The notes under the pieces: model-generated
What the model was told of the DNA's origin: nothing
The model's input: the letters and a program-made list of their open reading frames with translations, nothing else
Database searches by the model: none
Origin: Chloroflexota bacterium
GTDB taxonomy: Bacteria; Chloroflexota; Limnocylindria; QHBO01
NCBI GenBank assembly: GCA_025699005.1
Contig: JAILWI010000001.1
Coordinates: 372,001-436,000, forward strand
DNA: 64,000 nt
Direction of reading: 5' to 3'
Shown: positions 49,308 through 58,550 of the stretch, piece by piece
How positions within the stretch are numbered: the first letter of the stretch is position 1
How the letters are laid out: every line of letters begins with the position of its first letter
Translations under genes and position numbers: made by a program

Positions 49308-50239
49308 CGTCCGTCCCGCTGCGGGATGTCCGCCGCCGGGTCGCCCGCGTAGTACTCGAGGAACGCCTCCTCCAGGCTGGCCGGCTCGATGGTCAGGTCC
49401 TCGAGGTTCGGCGAGGCGATCGAGCGGATGAAGCCCGCGACCTCGCCGCTGAGCGTGCCCATGAGGCGGTTGCCGTCGACCTGGACGTCCTCGAGGCCGG
49501 GCAGCGTGCTCGGGTCCGGCGCGGCCCCGTTCCAGCGCAGCGTCACCCGTCGGCGCCGGCGGGCAAGGAGCTCGCCGACCTCGTGGACGGCCATGAGCGT
49601 GCCGCCGCGGATGATGGCCACGCGGTCGCACAGCCGCTCGACCTCCGGCAGGACGTGGGAGCTGAAGAAGACCGTTCTGCCCTCGCGGCGAAGGTCGTCG
49701 AGGATGGCGTAGAAGGCCTGCTGCATGAGCGGATCGAGACCCTCGGTCGGCTCGTCCAGGATCGCGAGCTCCGGATCGTGCTGGAGCGCCTGGACGACGC
49801 CGATCTTCTGGCGCATGCCGCGTGAGTAGTCGCGCACCCGGCGCCGCAGCACCGGTCCGGAGAGCTCGAGCCGGTCACACAGCTCGGCACGCCGGTACGC
49901 CTTCCGGCCCTGCATGTCGACGAGGTAGTCGAGCACCTCTTCCCCGGTGAGCGCGTCGTAGAGGGCGATCCCGCCGGGGAGGTAGCCGGTCAGCCGGCGG
50001 ATCTCGACGGAGCTGGTCACCACGTCGAGGCCGAGCACCGATGCGCTGCCGCGCGTCGGATGGAGGAAGCCGAGGAGCGTCCGGATCATCGTCGACTTCC
50101 CGGCGCCGTTCGGACCCAGGAAGCCGAAGATCTCGCCGCGGGTGACGTCGAGCGTGAGATCGGTGAGCGCGGGGACGGAGCCGTAATGCTTCGTGAGCGC
50201 TCGGGTGCTGATGATCGCGTCCGCGGGCATGCCCTCCAT
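49304..50239 (-). CDS. ABC transporter ATP-binding protein
   Basis: A 311-aa ATPase of the DrrA/CcmA-like group. Walker A is GPNGAGKST near residue 40, the signature is DYSRGMRQKIG, Walker B is LAILDEPTEGLDP, and the H-loop is SSHVLPEVE. A C-terminal domain of about 90 aa is typical of drug-export ATPases. TACGAT (50247-50252, reverse strand) ends seven bases before ATG 50239. It drives the ABC-2 permease downstream. The substrate is unknown. Confidence 0.92.
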   Translation of the reverse strand: MEGMPADAIISTRALTKHYGSVPALTDLTLDVTRGEIFGFLGPNGAGKSTMIRTLLGFLHPTRGSASVLGLDVVTSSVEIRRLTGYLPGGIALYDALTGEEVLDYLVDMQGRKAYRRAELCDRLELSGPVLRRRVRDYSRGMRQKIGVVQALQHDPELAILDEPTEGLDPLMQQAFYAILDDLRREGRTVFFSSHVLPEVERLCDRVAIIRGGTLMAVHEVGELLARRRRRVTLRWNGAAPDPSTLPGLEDVQVDGNRLMGTLSGEVAGFIRSIASPNLEDLTIEPASLEEAFLEYYAGDPAADIPQRDGR

Positions 50240-50246
50240 CGGAATG

Positions 50247-50264
50247 ATCGTACCGCGCTAGCAT
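50247..50264. promoter_or_regulatory. divergent leaderless promoters, overlapping
   Basis: Minus-strand TACGAT (50247-50252) and plus-strand TAGCAT (50259-50264) end seven and six bases before the two start codons (50239 and 50271). Only 31 bp separate the genes, so polymerase cannot occupy both at once. Confidence 0.6.
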
Positions 50265-50270
50265 CCGCCG

Positions 50271-51410
50271 ATGCACGTCACCGTCATCGGCGCGGGAGCC
50301 TTCGGAACCTGGACCGCACGATGGCTCCTGCGACGGGGCGCGTCGGTCACGCTGGTCGACCAGTACGGCGCCGGCAACGCGCTCTCGAGCTCCGGCGGCG
50401 AGTCGCGCGCCACGCGGTCGGCGCATGGCCCGGACCGCTTCTACCCTACCTGGCAGCGTCGATCCCTCGAGGAATGGCTGGAGCTCGACCCGCGCCTGTT
50501 CCTGCGCACCGGGGTCCTGTGGCTCGCGCGGCGCGAGGATGGTTTCGAGGCCCACTCCGTCGACACGCTCGACGCGCTCGGAATCCCCGCCGAGCGCCTC
50601 ACCGTCGAAGATCTGCGGGCGCGCTGGCCGCAGATCGCGTCCGATGGTCTGACGTTCGCGCTCCACGAGCCCGAGGCCGGCGTCCTGCTCGCTCGCCGCG
50701 CGGTCTCGGCCGCGGCCGATGCCGTGGCCGCCGAGGGTGGTGAGGTCCGCATCGGCGTGGCTGCCGTCACGGACGAGGGCGTGCTGATCGACGGCCGCCC
50801 GGTGGAGGCCGACGCCGTGGTGGTGGCCGCCGGGCCGTGGCTGCCGAAGCTGCTCGGGCCGGTGGCGGACCTCGAGATCGCGGTGCCGCAGCAGGAGATC
50901 GTCTTCTTCGCCACCCCGCCGGGCGACGGCCGCTTCGACGCCGATAGGATGCCGACCTGGGTCGACTACGACGCCGGCTTCTACGGGATGCCCTCGATCG
51001 AGGGACGCGGCTTCAAGGTCGCTCCCGACTGGCCAGGCCCGATGGTCGATCCGGACCGGCACGAGCGGCGGCTCACCGACGAACGCGTCGACGCGGCCCG
51101 GGCGTACCTCCGCGAGCGGTTCCCGGCTCTCGCCGGCCAGCCGGTGAGCGAGGGTCGGGTCTGCCAGTACGAGGTGACCGCAGACACCCACTTCGTGATC
51201 GACCGCCACCCCGGGCTGCCCTCGACCTGGATCGTCGGGGGAGGATCGGGCCACGGGTTCAAGCACGGTCCGGCGGTCGGGGAGTATGCGTCGGCGCTCG
51301 TGCTCGGTGACGACCCGGGCGATCTCGCCCCGCCCGATGACCGCTTCGCGCTCCGGCCGCGGTCGGCCGGGATCGGCATGCGAACCGGCGGCGACCGCCT
51401 CAGTCGCTGA
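50271..51410 (+). CDS. monomeric sarcosine oxidase / N-methyltryptophan oxidase-like flavoenzyme
   Basis: A 379-aa DAO-family oxidoreductase. The FAD motif is VIGAGAFGTWTA, followed by SSGGESRATRSAHG as in MSOX and SolA. VCQYEVTADTHFVID carries the Cys used for covalent flavin attachment, and GSGHGFKHGP carries the active-site Lys region. It probably oxidises N-methyl or other secondary amino acids, giving hydrogen peroxide. TAGCAT lies six bases before ATG 50271. Its last 11 bp overlap the convergent macro-domain gene. Confidence 0.86.
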   Translation: MHVTVIGAGAFGTWTARWLLRRGASVTLVDQYGAGNALSSSGGESRATRSAHGPDRFYPTWQRRSLEEWLELDPRLFLRTGVLWLARREDGFEAHSVDTLDALGIPAERLTVEDLRARWPQIASDGLTFALHEPEAGVLLARRAVSAAADAVAAEGGEVRIGVAAVTDEGVLIDGRPVEADAVVVAAGPWLPKLLGPVADLEIAVPQQEIVFFATPPGDGRFDADRMPTWVDYDAGFYGMPSIEGRGFKVAPDWPGPMVDPDRHERRLTDERVDAARAYLRERFPALAGQPVSEGRVCQYEVTADTHFVIDRHPGLPSTWIVGGGSGHGFKHGPAVGEYASALVLGDDPGDLAPPDDRFALRPRSAGIGMRTGGDRLSR

Positions 51411-51951
51411 CGTCCGTCTCGCGCAGCGCGACCGCGAAGTGGTCGTAGGTCTCGTCGCTGAAGAGGACGAAGCGCACGACCTCGAGGGAGGTGCCTTCGC
51501 CGCCGAGATGCCGCGCGACCGCCTCGACGCCGATGCGGGCGCCCTCGTCCGACGGGTAGCCGTAGATCCCCATGCTGATGGCGGGGAATGCCAGCGTGCG
51601 CGCCCGAAGCTCGTCGGCCAGGCGGAGGCAGGACCGGTACGCGCCATCGAGCAGCTCCGCCTCGCCGTGGCCGCCGCCGCGCCAGACCGGTCCGACGGCA
51701 TGGAGCACCCAACGCGACGGAAGCCGATGAGCGGCGGTCGCCACCGCGGTACCGGTCGGAGTCCCGGCCGGGTAGCGATCGCGCAGCTCGTCCAGCAGTC
51801 CCGGTCCGGCGGCCCGGTGGATGGCCCCGTCGACGCCGCCGCCGCCCCGCAGCGCCTCGTTCGCGGCGTTGGCGATCGCATCCACGGCCTGGGTCGTGAT
51901 GTCCCCGCGGGTGAGCTCGATCCGCCGCCTGCGAATCTCGACGCTGTCCAC
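51400..51951 (-). CDS. macro-domain ADP-ribose hydrolase
   Basis: A 183-aa MacroD-type protein. IELTRGDITTQAVDAIANAANEAL carries the conserved Asp and Asn, GGGGVDGAIHRAAG the catalytic loop, and PAISMGIYGYP the phosphate-binding loop. It is expected to remove O-acetyl-ADP-ribose or mono-ADP-ribose. It begins with GTG 51951, five bases after the stop of the upstream ABC permease on the same strand, so it may be the tail of that operon. Confidence 0.9.
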   Translation of the reverse strand: MDSVEIRRRRIELTRGDITTQAVDAIANAANEALRGGGGVDGAIHRAAGPGLLDELRDRYPAGTPTGTAVATAAHRLPSRWVLHAVGPVWRGGGHGEAELLDGAYRSCLRLADELRARTLAFPAISMGIYGYPSDEGARIGVEAVARHLGGEGTSLEVVRFVLFSDETYDHFAVALRETDVSD

Positions 51952-51956
51952 CGGGG

Positions 51957-53270
51957 TCAGCGGGCGACGCGCGTGGCGCGCCAGATCGTGCGGATGCCGG
52001 CCCGCTGGCCGTACAGCAGCACGCCGGCGCTGTAGACCCGTGACGCGAGCCAGATCGCGGCGACGAGCGTGACGAGCAGCAGGACGATCGCCAGGAGGAC
52101 CTCACCGGCCGAGACGTTCGTCAGGAGCATGCGTGCCGGCATGAGGTACGGGCTGAAGAACGGCACGAGCGACAGGACCCCCACCCAGCCCGCGTCGGGG
52201 TCGTTGAGGGCGGTGAACGAGGCGAAGTAGCCGGCCATGGCCAGGAAGATCAGCGGCCCCACGGCCTGCTGCACGTCCTCGATGCGGCTGACCATCGATC
52301 CGGCGGCCGCGTAGAGCGTCGAGTACAGGATGAAGCCCAGGAGGAAGAAGACGCCGAATGCCAGCAGGTCGAGCGGCGGCACGGCCGGCAGGCTGAACGG
52401 CAGCTCGCCGGCGACGCCGAGGGCCTCGGACACCGGGCCGTTGACGAGGAGGCCGACCACCGCCGCGACGACGATGGCCACGTACTGTGTCAACCCCGCT
52501 GCCCCGGTTCCGAGGACCTTCCCGGTGAGGAGCTGGCGCGGGGTGGCCGCCGTGATGAGGAGCTCCATGACGCGACCCGACTTCTCCTCCGCGACGCTCT
52601 GTGCCACCCAGTTCCCGTAGGTCAGGATGGCCATGAAGGTCAGGATCACGACCGCGTACGCGAGGATGAAGGCCCCGCCGAAGTCCTCCTCGTCGCGTGG
52701 GTCGTCGGGGTCGACCGGGACCGCCGTGAAGTTCGGCGGCTGGAAGATCTCGGCGCTGTCGCGCGGGTCGACGCCGGCACGCTCCATCCGATCGGCGATG
52801 GCAATGGCCGATGCTGCCTGCGTCACGAGGAGGCGCGTCCGGTTCGTCGGGCTCGCACTGCCGAGGTACTCGAAGACGAGATCCTCGTCGGCGTCGCGCG
52901 AGATCGTCAGCAGGCCGTCGAGCTCGCCGTCTCGAACCGACGCGTCCGCCGCCTCGGGGTCATCGGTGCGCGTGACGCGCGCGCGCTCGTCATCGGCGGG
53001 CGGGGCGCTGGGATCGGCGGTCGGGTCGGCGCCGATGATCAGGGCGGTCTGGATCGTCAGCACCGGGTCAGTCGAGATGTCGTCGGCCTGCACGTCGACC
53101 GCGACGTGTGGCGGATCGGCGATCCCGATGGCACCGAGGATCGTGGGAACCATCGTCACCGCCACGATCGCCACGGCGAGGAGCGCTGTCGTGATGAGGA
53201 AGGCGCGGCCGCGGACGCGGAACAGGTACTCGCGTCGGGCGACGTGGAGGGCGTTCGGAAGGAGCGACAT
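51957..53270 (-). CDS. NatB-like ABC-2 permease
   Basis: A 437-aa permease. One N-terminal helix is followed by an extracytoplasmic domain (about 45-200, rich in Asp), then about five helices with NWVAQSVAEEKSGRVMELLITAATPRQLL, the family's ATPase-contact loop. NatB-type exporters move sodium or peptide-like drugs. ATG 53270 shares one base with the stop of its ATPase gene (TGATG). Confidence 0.88.
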   Translation of the reverse strand: MSLLPNALHVARREYLFRVRGRAFLITTALLAVAIVAVTMVPTILGAIGIADPPHVAVDVQADDISTDPVLTIQTALIIGADPTADPSAPPADDERARVTRTDDPEAADASVRDGELDGLLTISRDADEDLVFEYLGSASPTNRTRLLVTQAASAIAIADRMERAGVDPRDSAEIFQPPNFTAVPVDPDDPRDEEDFGGAFILAYAVVILTFMAILTYGNWVAQSVAEEKSGRVMELLITAATPRQLLTGKVLGTGAAGLTQYVAIVVAAVVGLLVNGPVSEALGVAGELPFSLPAVPPLDLLAFGVFFLLGFILYSTLYAAAGSMVSRIEDVQQAVGPLIFLAMAGYFASFTALNDPDAGWVGVLSLVPFFSPYLMPARMLLTNVSAGEVLLAIVLLLVTLVAAIWLASRVYSAGVLLYGQRAGIRTIWRATRVAR

Positions 53271-54229
53271 CAGGCCGATCCCTCGCGACGCGACGCGGCG
53301 AGATGCTCCTCGGACTCGTCCACCGCCCGCCTGCCAACGTGCTCGACGAAGATCTCCTCGAGGCTCGGGTCGGCGATCTCGAAGCGGGTGACGCGGTCAC
53401 CGCGCTCGAGCGCCGCGCGGAGGATGGTGTCGGGGTCGCGATCGGCGGGGACATGGAGCTCCACGTAGTCTTCCCGGCGGGCCGTGAGCTCGATGCCCGG
53501 GATCTGCTCCAGCCACTCGACGCCGCGTCCGTCGCCATCGGTCGCCAGCCGAACGACCTGCCGGCCCATGTCACGCTTCACGTCACGAAGCGCGCCACTG
53601 ACGATGACCCGGCCGCGGTCGACGATGGCGATCGACTCGCACAGCTCCTCGACCTGCTCCATCTGGTGGGTGCTGAAGATGAGCGTCTTGCCGCGCTGCT
53701 TCATCTCCAGGAACGCCTCCTTGAGGAGGCGCACGTTCACCGGATCGAGGCCGCTGAACGGCTCGTCCATGATCAGGACGTCGGGGTCGTGAAGGATGGA
53801 CGCGATGAACTGGATCTTCTGCTGGTTGCCCTTCGACAGCTGCTCGACCTTCCGCTCGCGGTGCTCGGGGATTCGGAACCGTTCGAGCCAGTCGTCGATC
53901 TCGCTCCGCGCCCGGTCATCGGGGATGCCGTACAGCGAGGCGAAGAAGCGAAGCTGCTCGCCGACGAGCATCCGCGGATAGAGGCCGCGCTCCTCCGGGA
54001 GGTAGCCCCACGTGCGACGCGGCAGCTCCGTGTTCGGCGTGCCCTGCCAGGTCACGGTCCCGGCGTCCGCGCGCAGGATGTCGAGCACGATCCGCATGCT
54101 CGTCGTCTTGCCCGCGCCGTTGGCGCCGAGCAGGCCGAAGATGCGGCCGGGCTCCACGCTGAACGAGACGCCATCGAGGGCGACGACGTCGCCGAAGCGC
54201 TTCGAGATGGCGTCGACGATCAGGGACAC
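53270..54229 (-). CDS. NatA-like ABC ATP-binding protein
   Basis: A 319-aa ATPase with Walker A GANGAGKTT, signature LSKGNQQKIQ, Walker B LIMDEPFSGLDP and H-loop STHQMEQVE, plus a C-terminal regulatory domain containing a DUF4162-like segment. The frame is open upstream, but GTG 54229 begins the conserved strand (SLIVDAISKRFG). GGAAAG about ten bases upstream may be the ribosome-binding site. It pairs with the NatB-like permease and is divergent from pntAA. Confidence 0.9.
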   Translation of the reverse strand: MSLIVDAISKRFGDVVALDGVSFSVEPGRIFGLLGANGAGKTTSMRIVLDILRADAGTVTWQGTPNTELPRRTWGYLPEERGLYPRMLVGEQLRFFASLYGIPDDRARSEIDDWLERFRIPEHRERKVEQLSKGNQQKIQFIASILHDPDVLIMDEPFSGLDPVNVRLLKEAFLEMKQRGKTLIFSTHQMEQVEELCESIAIVDRGRVIVSGALRDVKRDMGRQVVRLATDGDGRGVEWLEQIPGIELTARREDYVELHVPADRDPDTILRAALERGDRVTRFEIADPSLEEIFVEHVGRRAVDESEEHLAASRREGSA

Positions 54230-54317
54230 GGGTGGCAGCTTTCCGTAGATATGCTCAGGTCCAAAGCCTAGTCGATTGCCGGAGAGCCGCAACGCCACGC
54301 GCAATCCGTGCTCTGCT

Positions 54318-54370
54318 ACACTCCGAAATCCGAACCGCCACGCGCCACCGGAATGAGCTGCGGCGGTTCG
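54318..54370 (+). promoter_or_regulatory. pntAA promoter and leader hairpin
   Basis: TACACT (54318-54323) is the probable -10 box. The leader holds a 9-bp perfect inverted repeat, CGAACCGCC (54332-54340) and GGCGGTTCG (54362-54370). It is not followed by a T-run, so it is not a terminator; it may be an operator or a stabilising hairpin. Confidence 0.45.
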
Positions 54371-54401
54371 ATCTGCACCCTCCCCGAAGAGATCTGCCCT
54401 C

Positions 54402-55664
54402 ATGAAGATTGCTGTCCCACGCGAGACCGCCGACGGCGAGACCCGCGTCGCGTTGACGCCCCAGATCGCCGGCCAGCTGGTCGCCGATGGGATCGAGGTC
54501 CTCGTCCAGGCCGGCGCCGGCGAAGCCTCGTCGAACACCGACGAGGCGTACCGCGAAGCCGGCGCCACCATCGTTCCCGACGCCCCGGCTCTCTATGGCC
54601 AGGCGGACGTCGTCCTTCGCGTCGGGCGGCCGTCCGACGAGGAGGTCCAGATGCTGCGGTCGGGCTCCGTGCTCATCGGCACGCTGGGCACGCTCGCGAA
54701 GCCAGAGCTCGCCGAGAAGCTGGCCAAGGCCGGTGTCACCGCCATCAGCATGGACGCCATCCCGCGCATCACCCGCGCCCAGAGCATGGACACGCTCAGC
54801 TCGCAGGCCACCGTCGGCGGCTACAAGGCGGTGCTCATCGCGGCCGAGCGGCTGCCGAAGTTCATGCCGCTCCTCACCACCGCCGCCGGAACCGTGCGCC
54901 CCGCCAAGGGGATCGTCATGGGCGCCGGCGTCGCGGGGCTCATGGCCATCGGCACCGCCCGGCGCCTGGGTGCCGTGGTCGAGGCGACCGACGTCCGCCC
55001 CGTCGTGAAGGAGCAGGTCCAGAGCCTCGGCGGCACCTTCATCGAGGTCGAGATGACCGAGGAGGAGAAGGCCAAGGCGGAGACCGCCGGCGGATACGCG
55101 ACCGAGATGAGCGACGACTACAAGCGTCGCCAGGCCGAGCTCATCGCGGAGCGGGTGAAGGAGGCGGACTTCGTCATCACCACCGCTCTCATCCCGGGAC
55201 GCCCGGCACCGAAGCTCGTCACCGACGAGATGGTGAAGAGCATGAAGCCCGGCAGCGTGATCGTGGACATGGCGGCCGAGATGGGCGGCAACGTCGAGGG
55301 CACGGTGCCGAACGAGGAGATCGTGAAGCACGGTGTGAAGATCATCGGCATCACGAACCTGCCGGCCACGATGCCGGGCAGCGCGACGCAGATGTACGCC
55401 AAGAACATCCAGACCCTGATCAAGCATCTCGTCAGCGACGGGAAGCTCGAGCTCGACTTCAGCGACGAGATCACGCGCGGCGCCACGATCACCCACGACG
55501 GGAAGGTCGTCCACGAGGCGACCGCCAAGGCCCTCGGGATCGAGGTCTCCGAGCCGGCACCTGCCGCCGCTCCGGCCGCCGCGACCCCCGGGGAGACGAC
55601 CGACACCCCAGCCCAGCCACAGCCCGATGCGCCCGCCTCCGCGGGCGAGAAGAAGGACGCATAG
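54402..55664 (+). CDS. pntAA: proton-translocating transhydrogenase subunit alpha 1
   Basis: NAD(H)-binding subunit (dI) of the split-alpha transhydrogenase, 420 aa. It starts KIAVPRETADGETRVALTP, carries SMDAIPRITRAQSMD, the Rossmann motif GAGVAGLMAIGTARR near residue 170, and TNLPATMPGSAT. A Pro/Ala-rich tail of about 40 residues replaces the membrane part, which is a separate gene. AAGAGA before ATG 54402 may be the ribosome-binding site. With pntAB and pntB it makes NADPH from NADH at the expense of the proton gradient. Confidence 0.94.
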   Translation: MKIAVPRETADGETRVALTPQIAGQLVADGIEVLVQAGAGEASSNTDEAYREAGATIVPDAPALYGQADVVLRVGRPSDEEVQMLRSGSVLIGTLGTLAKPELAEKLAKAGVTAISMDAIPRITRAQSMDTLSSQATVGGYKAVLIAAERLPKFMPLLTTAAGTVRPAKGIVMGAGVAGLMAIGTARRLGAVVEATDVRPVVKEQVQSLGGTFIEVEMTEEEKAKAETAGGYATEMSDDYKRRQAELIAERVKEADFVITTALIPGRPAPKLVTDEMVKSMKPGSVIVDMAAEMGGNVEGTVPNEEIVKHGVKIIGITNLPATMPGSATQMYAKNIQTLIKHLVSDGKLELDFSDEITRGATITHDGKVVHEATAKALGIEVSEPAPAAAPAAATPGETTDTPAQPQPDAPASAGEKKDA

Positions 55665-55668
55665 CCAG

Positions 55669-55971
55669 ATGGAGCTCACCGCATTCGAGCTGCTCTCGGC
55701 GCTCTTCATCCTCGTGTTGGCCGCGTTCGTCGGCTACGAGGTCGTCTCGAAGGTGCCGACCATGCTCCACACTCCCCTCATGAGCGGCGCGAACGCCGTC
55801 CACGGCGTGATCGTCGTGGGAGCCATGCTCGTCGCCGCCACCAGCGAGGGCCCGGTTCGCATCGCCCTGGCGCTGATCGGCGTCATCCTGGGCACCATCA
55901 ACGTCGTCGGTGGGTTCGTGGTCACCGACCGCATGCTCGAGATGTTCAAGAAGCGGCCGGGGGAGCGATAG
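55669..55971 (+). CDS. pntAB: transhydrogenase subunit alpha 2 (membrane)
   Basis: A 100-aa membrane subunit with three helices: ELLSALFILVLAAFVGYEV, then SGANAVHGVIVVGAMLV, then ALALIGVILGTINVVGGFVV. TPLMSGANAVHG and GGFVVTDRMLEMF are family signatures. It lies four bases after pntAA and is followed directly by pntB with no gap. Confidence 0.94.
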   Translation: MELTAFELLSALFILVLAAFVGYEVVSKVPTMLHTPLMSGANAVHGVIVVGAMLVAATSEGPVRIALALIGVILGTINVVGGFVVTDRMLEMFKKRPGER

Positions 55972-57405
55972 GTGGACGAGCTCAACATCTGGCAGATCGC
56001 CACCTTCTTCGTCTGGCTCGTCGGCAGCGTCACCTTCATCCTGGCGCTGAAGTTCCTGGCCAGCCCGAAGACCGCACGAACCGGCAACCTCCTCGGTGCC
56101 GGAGGCATGGCCGTCGTCATCGCCTGGACGTTCCTGACCTACGACCTCGCGTCGCCGGAGTCGGAGCCGGGGATGCTCTCCAACTGGTGGATCATCCTGG
56201 TCGGCGGCGTCATCGGCGCCGTTGCCGGCACCCTCGGCGCGCGCCGGGTCCCGATGACGGCGATGCCGCAGATGGTGGCCATCTTCAACGGGGCCGGTGG
56301 CGGCGCGGCTGCGGTCGTGGCCATCGCCGAGTTCCTCGAGTTCGCCGACCATGGCGAAGGCCTCCTGCCGCTCCCGTTCGTCATCGCCAGCCTGCTCGGC
56401 GCGGTGATCGGCGGCGTGGCGCTGACCGGCTCGGTGGTCGCGTTCGGCAAGCTGCAGGGGATCGTCACCGCGCGGCCGTACATGCTGCCAGGGCAGCAGC
56501 TCATCACCGGCGCGCTGTTCCTGACGATGCTGCTCATCGGCGTCTACGTGGCCGGATTCGAGAACAGCATCCCGTTGTTCCTCGTCTTCTGCGCCATTGC
56601 CCTGGTCGCCGGCGTGGTCCTGACCATGCCGATCGGCGGCGCGGACATGCCGGTCGTGGTCTCCCTGCTCAACAGCTACACCGGCATCGCCGTCGCGGCG
56701 TCCGGATTCGTGCTGAGCAACTACGCGTTGCTGATCGCGGGAACGCTGGTCGGCGCCTCGGGCGCGATCCTCACGCAGCTCATGACGAAGGCGATGAACC
56801 GATCGCTCTTCAACGTCCTGTTCGCCGGCTTCGGCACGGCGGGCGGCGCAGCGGCGGCCGGCGAGGAGGGCGAGGAGCAGCTTCGCGAGACGAACGCCGA
56901 GGATGTCGCCGTGCTCATGGCCTACGGCAAGCGCGTGATCATCGTGCCGGGCTACGGCATGGCGGTCGCACAGGCGCAGGGCCCCGTGCGCGAGCTCATG
57001 GACCTCCTGGTCGCCAAGGGCGTCGACGTGCAGTTCGCCATCCACCCCGTCGCGGGTCGCATGCCCGGGCACATGAACGTGCTCCTGGCGGAGGCGAACG
57101 TCCCGTACGACCGCCTCAAGGAGATGGACGAGATCAACGACGACTTCGCCGATACCGACGTCGCGCTCGTCATCGGCGCGAATGACGTCGTGAACCCGTC
57201 GGCCCGCGAGGAAGGCTCGCCGATCTCCGGCATGCCGATCCTCAACGTCGACGCGGCGCAGAACATCGTGGTCCTGAAGCGCGGACGGGGCACCGGCTTC
57301 GCCGGCATCCCGAACCCGCTGTTCAGCAACGAGAAGACGGCAATGCTGTTCGGCGACGCGAAGCCCTCGATCGAGGCACTCGTCCAGGGCGTCAAGCAGG
57401 CATAG
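55972..57405 (+). CDS. pntB: transhydrogenase subunit beta
   Basis: A 477-aa subunit. About nine helices (1-270) form the proton channel with pntAB, and the C-terminal dIII domain (about 295-477) binds NADP: VIIVPGYGMAVAQAQ, HPVAGRMPGHMNVLLAEA and GANDVVNPSA. It starts at GTG 55972 immediately after the pntAB stop, which implies coupled translation. Confidence 0.95.
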   Translation: MDELNIWQIATFFVWLVGSVTFILALKFLASPKTARTGNLLGAGGMAVVIAWTFLTYDLASPESEPGMLSNWWIILVGGVIGAVAGTLGARRVPMTAMPQMVAIFNGAGGGAAAVVAIAEFLEFADHGEGLLPLPFVIASLLGAVIGGVALTGSVVAFGKLQGIVTARPYMLPGQQLITGALFLTMLLIGVYVAGFENSIPLFLVFCAIALVAGVVLTMPIGGADMPVVVSLLNSYTGIAVAASGFVLSNYALLIAGTLVGASGAILTQLMTKAMNRSLFNVLFAGFGTAGGAAAAGEEGEEQLRETNAEDVAVLMAYGKRVIIVPGYGMAVAQAQGPVRELMDLLVAKGVDVQFAIHPVAGRMPGHMNVLLAEANVPYDRLKEMDEINDDFADTDVALVIGANDVVNPSAREEGSPISGMPILNVDAAQNIVVLKRGRGTGFAGIPNPLFSNEKTAMLFGDAKPSIEALVQGVKQA

Positions 57406-57434
57406 GCGGACGAGGGGCGGGGTAGCATCGGTCC

Positions 57435-57908
57435 ATGACCGAGGCCGCCTGCCCCCTCTGCAGCTCCCACGTCGACGAGGAGTTGGGCCGCACGGAGGTC
57501 TGGCGCGACGATCACTGGCGCCTGTCGATGGCGCGGCGCGGCTGGACGCTCGGCTTCAGCTACCTCGAGCCGATCCGCCACATCCCCTTCCTCGCCGATC
57601 TCGACGGCGACGAGTCGGCGACCTTCGGGCCGGCGATCGCCCGCGCCAGCCGGGTCCTGCGGGAGGTGACCGGCGCGCGGCTCGTCCACGCCTACGTGTT
57701 CGGGGGAGGAGTGGCGCATCTCCACGTGCATCTGGCGCCGAACGTCCCGGAGGGCGTGCTGAGCACGGCACTCATCTCCGGGGACGTCGAGGTCGAGCAG
57801 CTCCCCAGCGGTGCGGGCCGGATCACCAGCCGGGATCACCCGGAGATTCCCGGCGAGCGACTGGATGCCGTCATCGACCAGGTCCGAGAGGCGATGGCGC
57901 GTGGCTGA
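57435..57908 (+). CDS. HIT-like nucleotide-binding protein
   Basis: A 157-aa histidine-triad-like protein. CPLC near residue 6 may bind zinc. The family core GGGVAHLHVHLAPN is the HxHxH loop used to cleave or bind nucleoside phosphates; the last His of the HxHxHxx triad is replaced here. TAGCAT (57423-57428) ends six bases before ATG 57435, so it is leaderless. It overlaps the HAD gene by 8 bp. The exact substrate is unknown. Confidence 0.8.
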   Translation: MTEAACPLCSSHVDEELGRTEVWRDDHWRLSMARRGWTLGFSYLEPIRHIPFLADLDGDESATFGPAIARASRVLREVTGARLVHAYVFGGGVAHLHVHLAPNVPEGVLSTALISGDVEVEQLPSGAGRITSRDHPEIPGERLDAVIDQVREAMARG

Positions 57909-58548
57909 CCGCTGGGTCGTCCTGGACGTCGGCGAGACCCTGATCGACGAGACGCGCATCTGGTCCGCCTGGGCCGACGCGCTCGGGATCCCGAGGCTGA
58001 CGTTCCTGGCGGGGCTCGGCGCCACGCTGGCACGCGGCGGTGACTACCGCGATGTGTTCGCCCTGTTCGGCGCGGCCGAGTGGAACCAGCACGCGCCCGA
58101 TGTCGAGGCGCGACATGGCGGGTTCCAGCCCCAGGACCTCTACCCCGACGCGCTGCGCGCCCTCGACGGGCTCCGCGCCGCGGGCTACCGGATCGCGATC
58201 GTGGCGAACCAGCCGGCGATGCGCCACGCACAGCTCGAGGCGCTGGGCGTGCTAGCCGAAGTCATGGGCATGTCCGACGCCCTCGGCGTCGCGAAGCCGG
58301 ACCCCGCGTTCTTCGAGCGCGTCCTCGATCTCACGGGAGCGGAGCCGGCGCAGGTTGCCTACGTCGGGGACCGGGTCGACAACGACGTCGTGCCGGCCAT
58401 CGTGGCGGGGATGCGCGCCATCTGGATCCGTCGCGGGCCGTGGGGAGTCATCCAGGAGCTCCTGCCGGGGACCGATCCCGCACTCGTGGTCGACTCGCTC
58501 GACGAGCTCGTCGAGCGCATCGGCGAAGTCTGGCCCCGCCCGGACTGA
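57901..58548 (+). CDS. HAD family hydrolase
   Basis: A 215-aa phosphatase-like protein. Motif I is VVLDVGETLID (the second Asp replaced by Gly, as in some HAD subfamilies), motif II IVANQPA, motif III Lys in GVAKPDP, and motif IV GDRVDNDV. The cap is a helical insertion after motif I. GTG 57901 overlaps the HIT gene by 8 bp, so the two are co-expressed and may act on a common phosphorylated metabolite. The substrate is unknown. Confidence 0.87.
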   Translation: MADRWVVLDVGETLIDETRIWSAWADALGIPRLTFLAGLGATLARGGDYRDVFALFGAAEWNQHAPDVEARHGGFQPQDLYPDALRALDGLRAAGYRIAIVANQPAMRHAQLEALGVLAEVMGMSDALGVAKPDPAFFERVLDLTGAEPAQVAYVGDRVDNDVVPAIVAGMRAIWIRRGPWGVIQELLPGTDPALVVDSLDELVERIGEVWPRPD

Positions 58549-58550
58549 GC

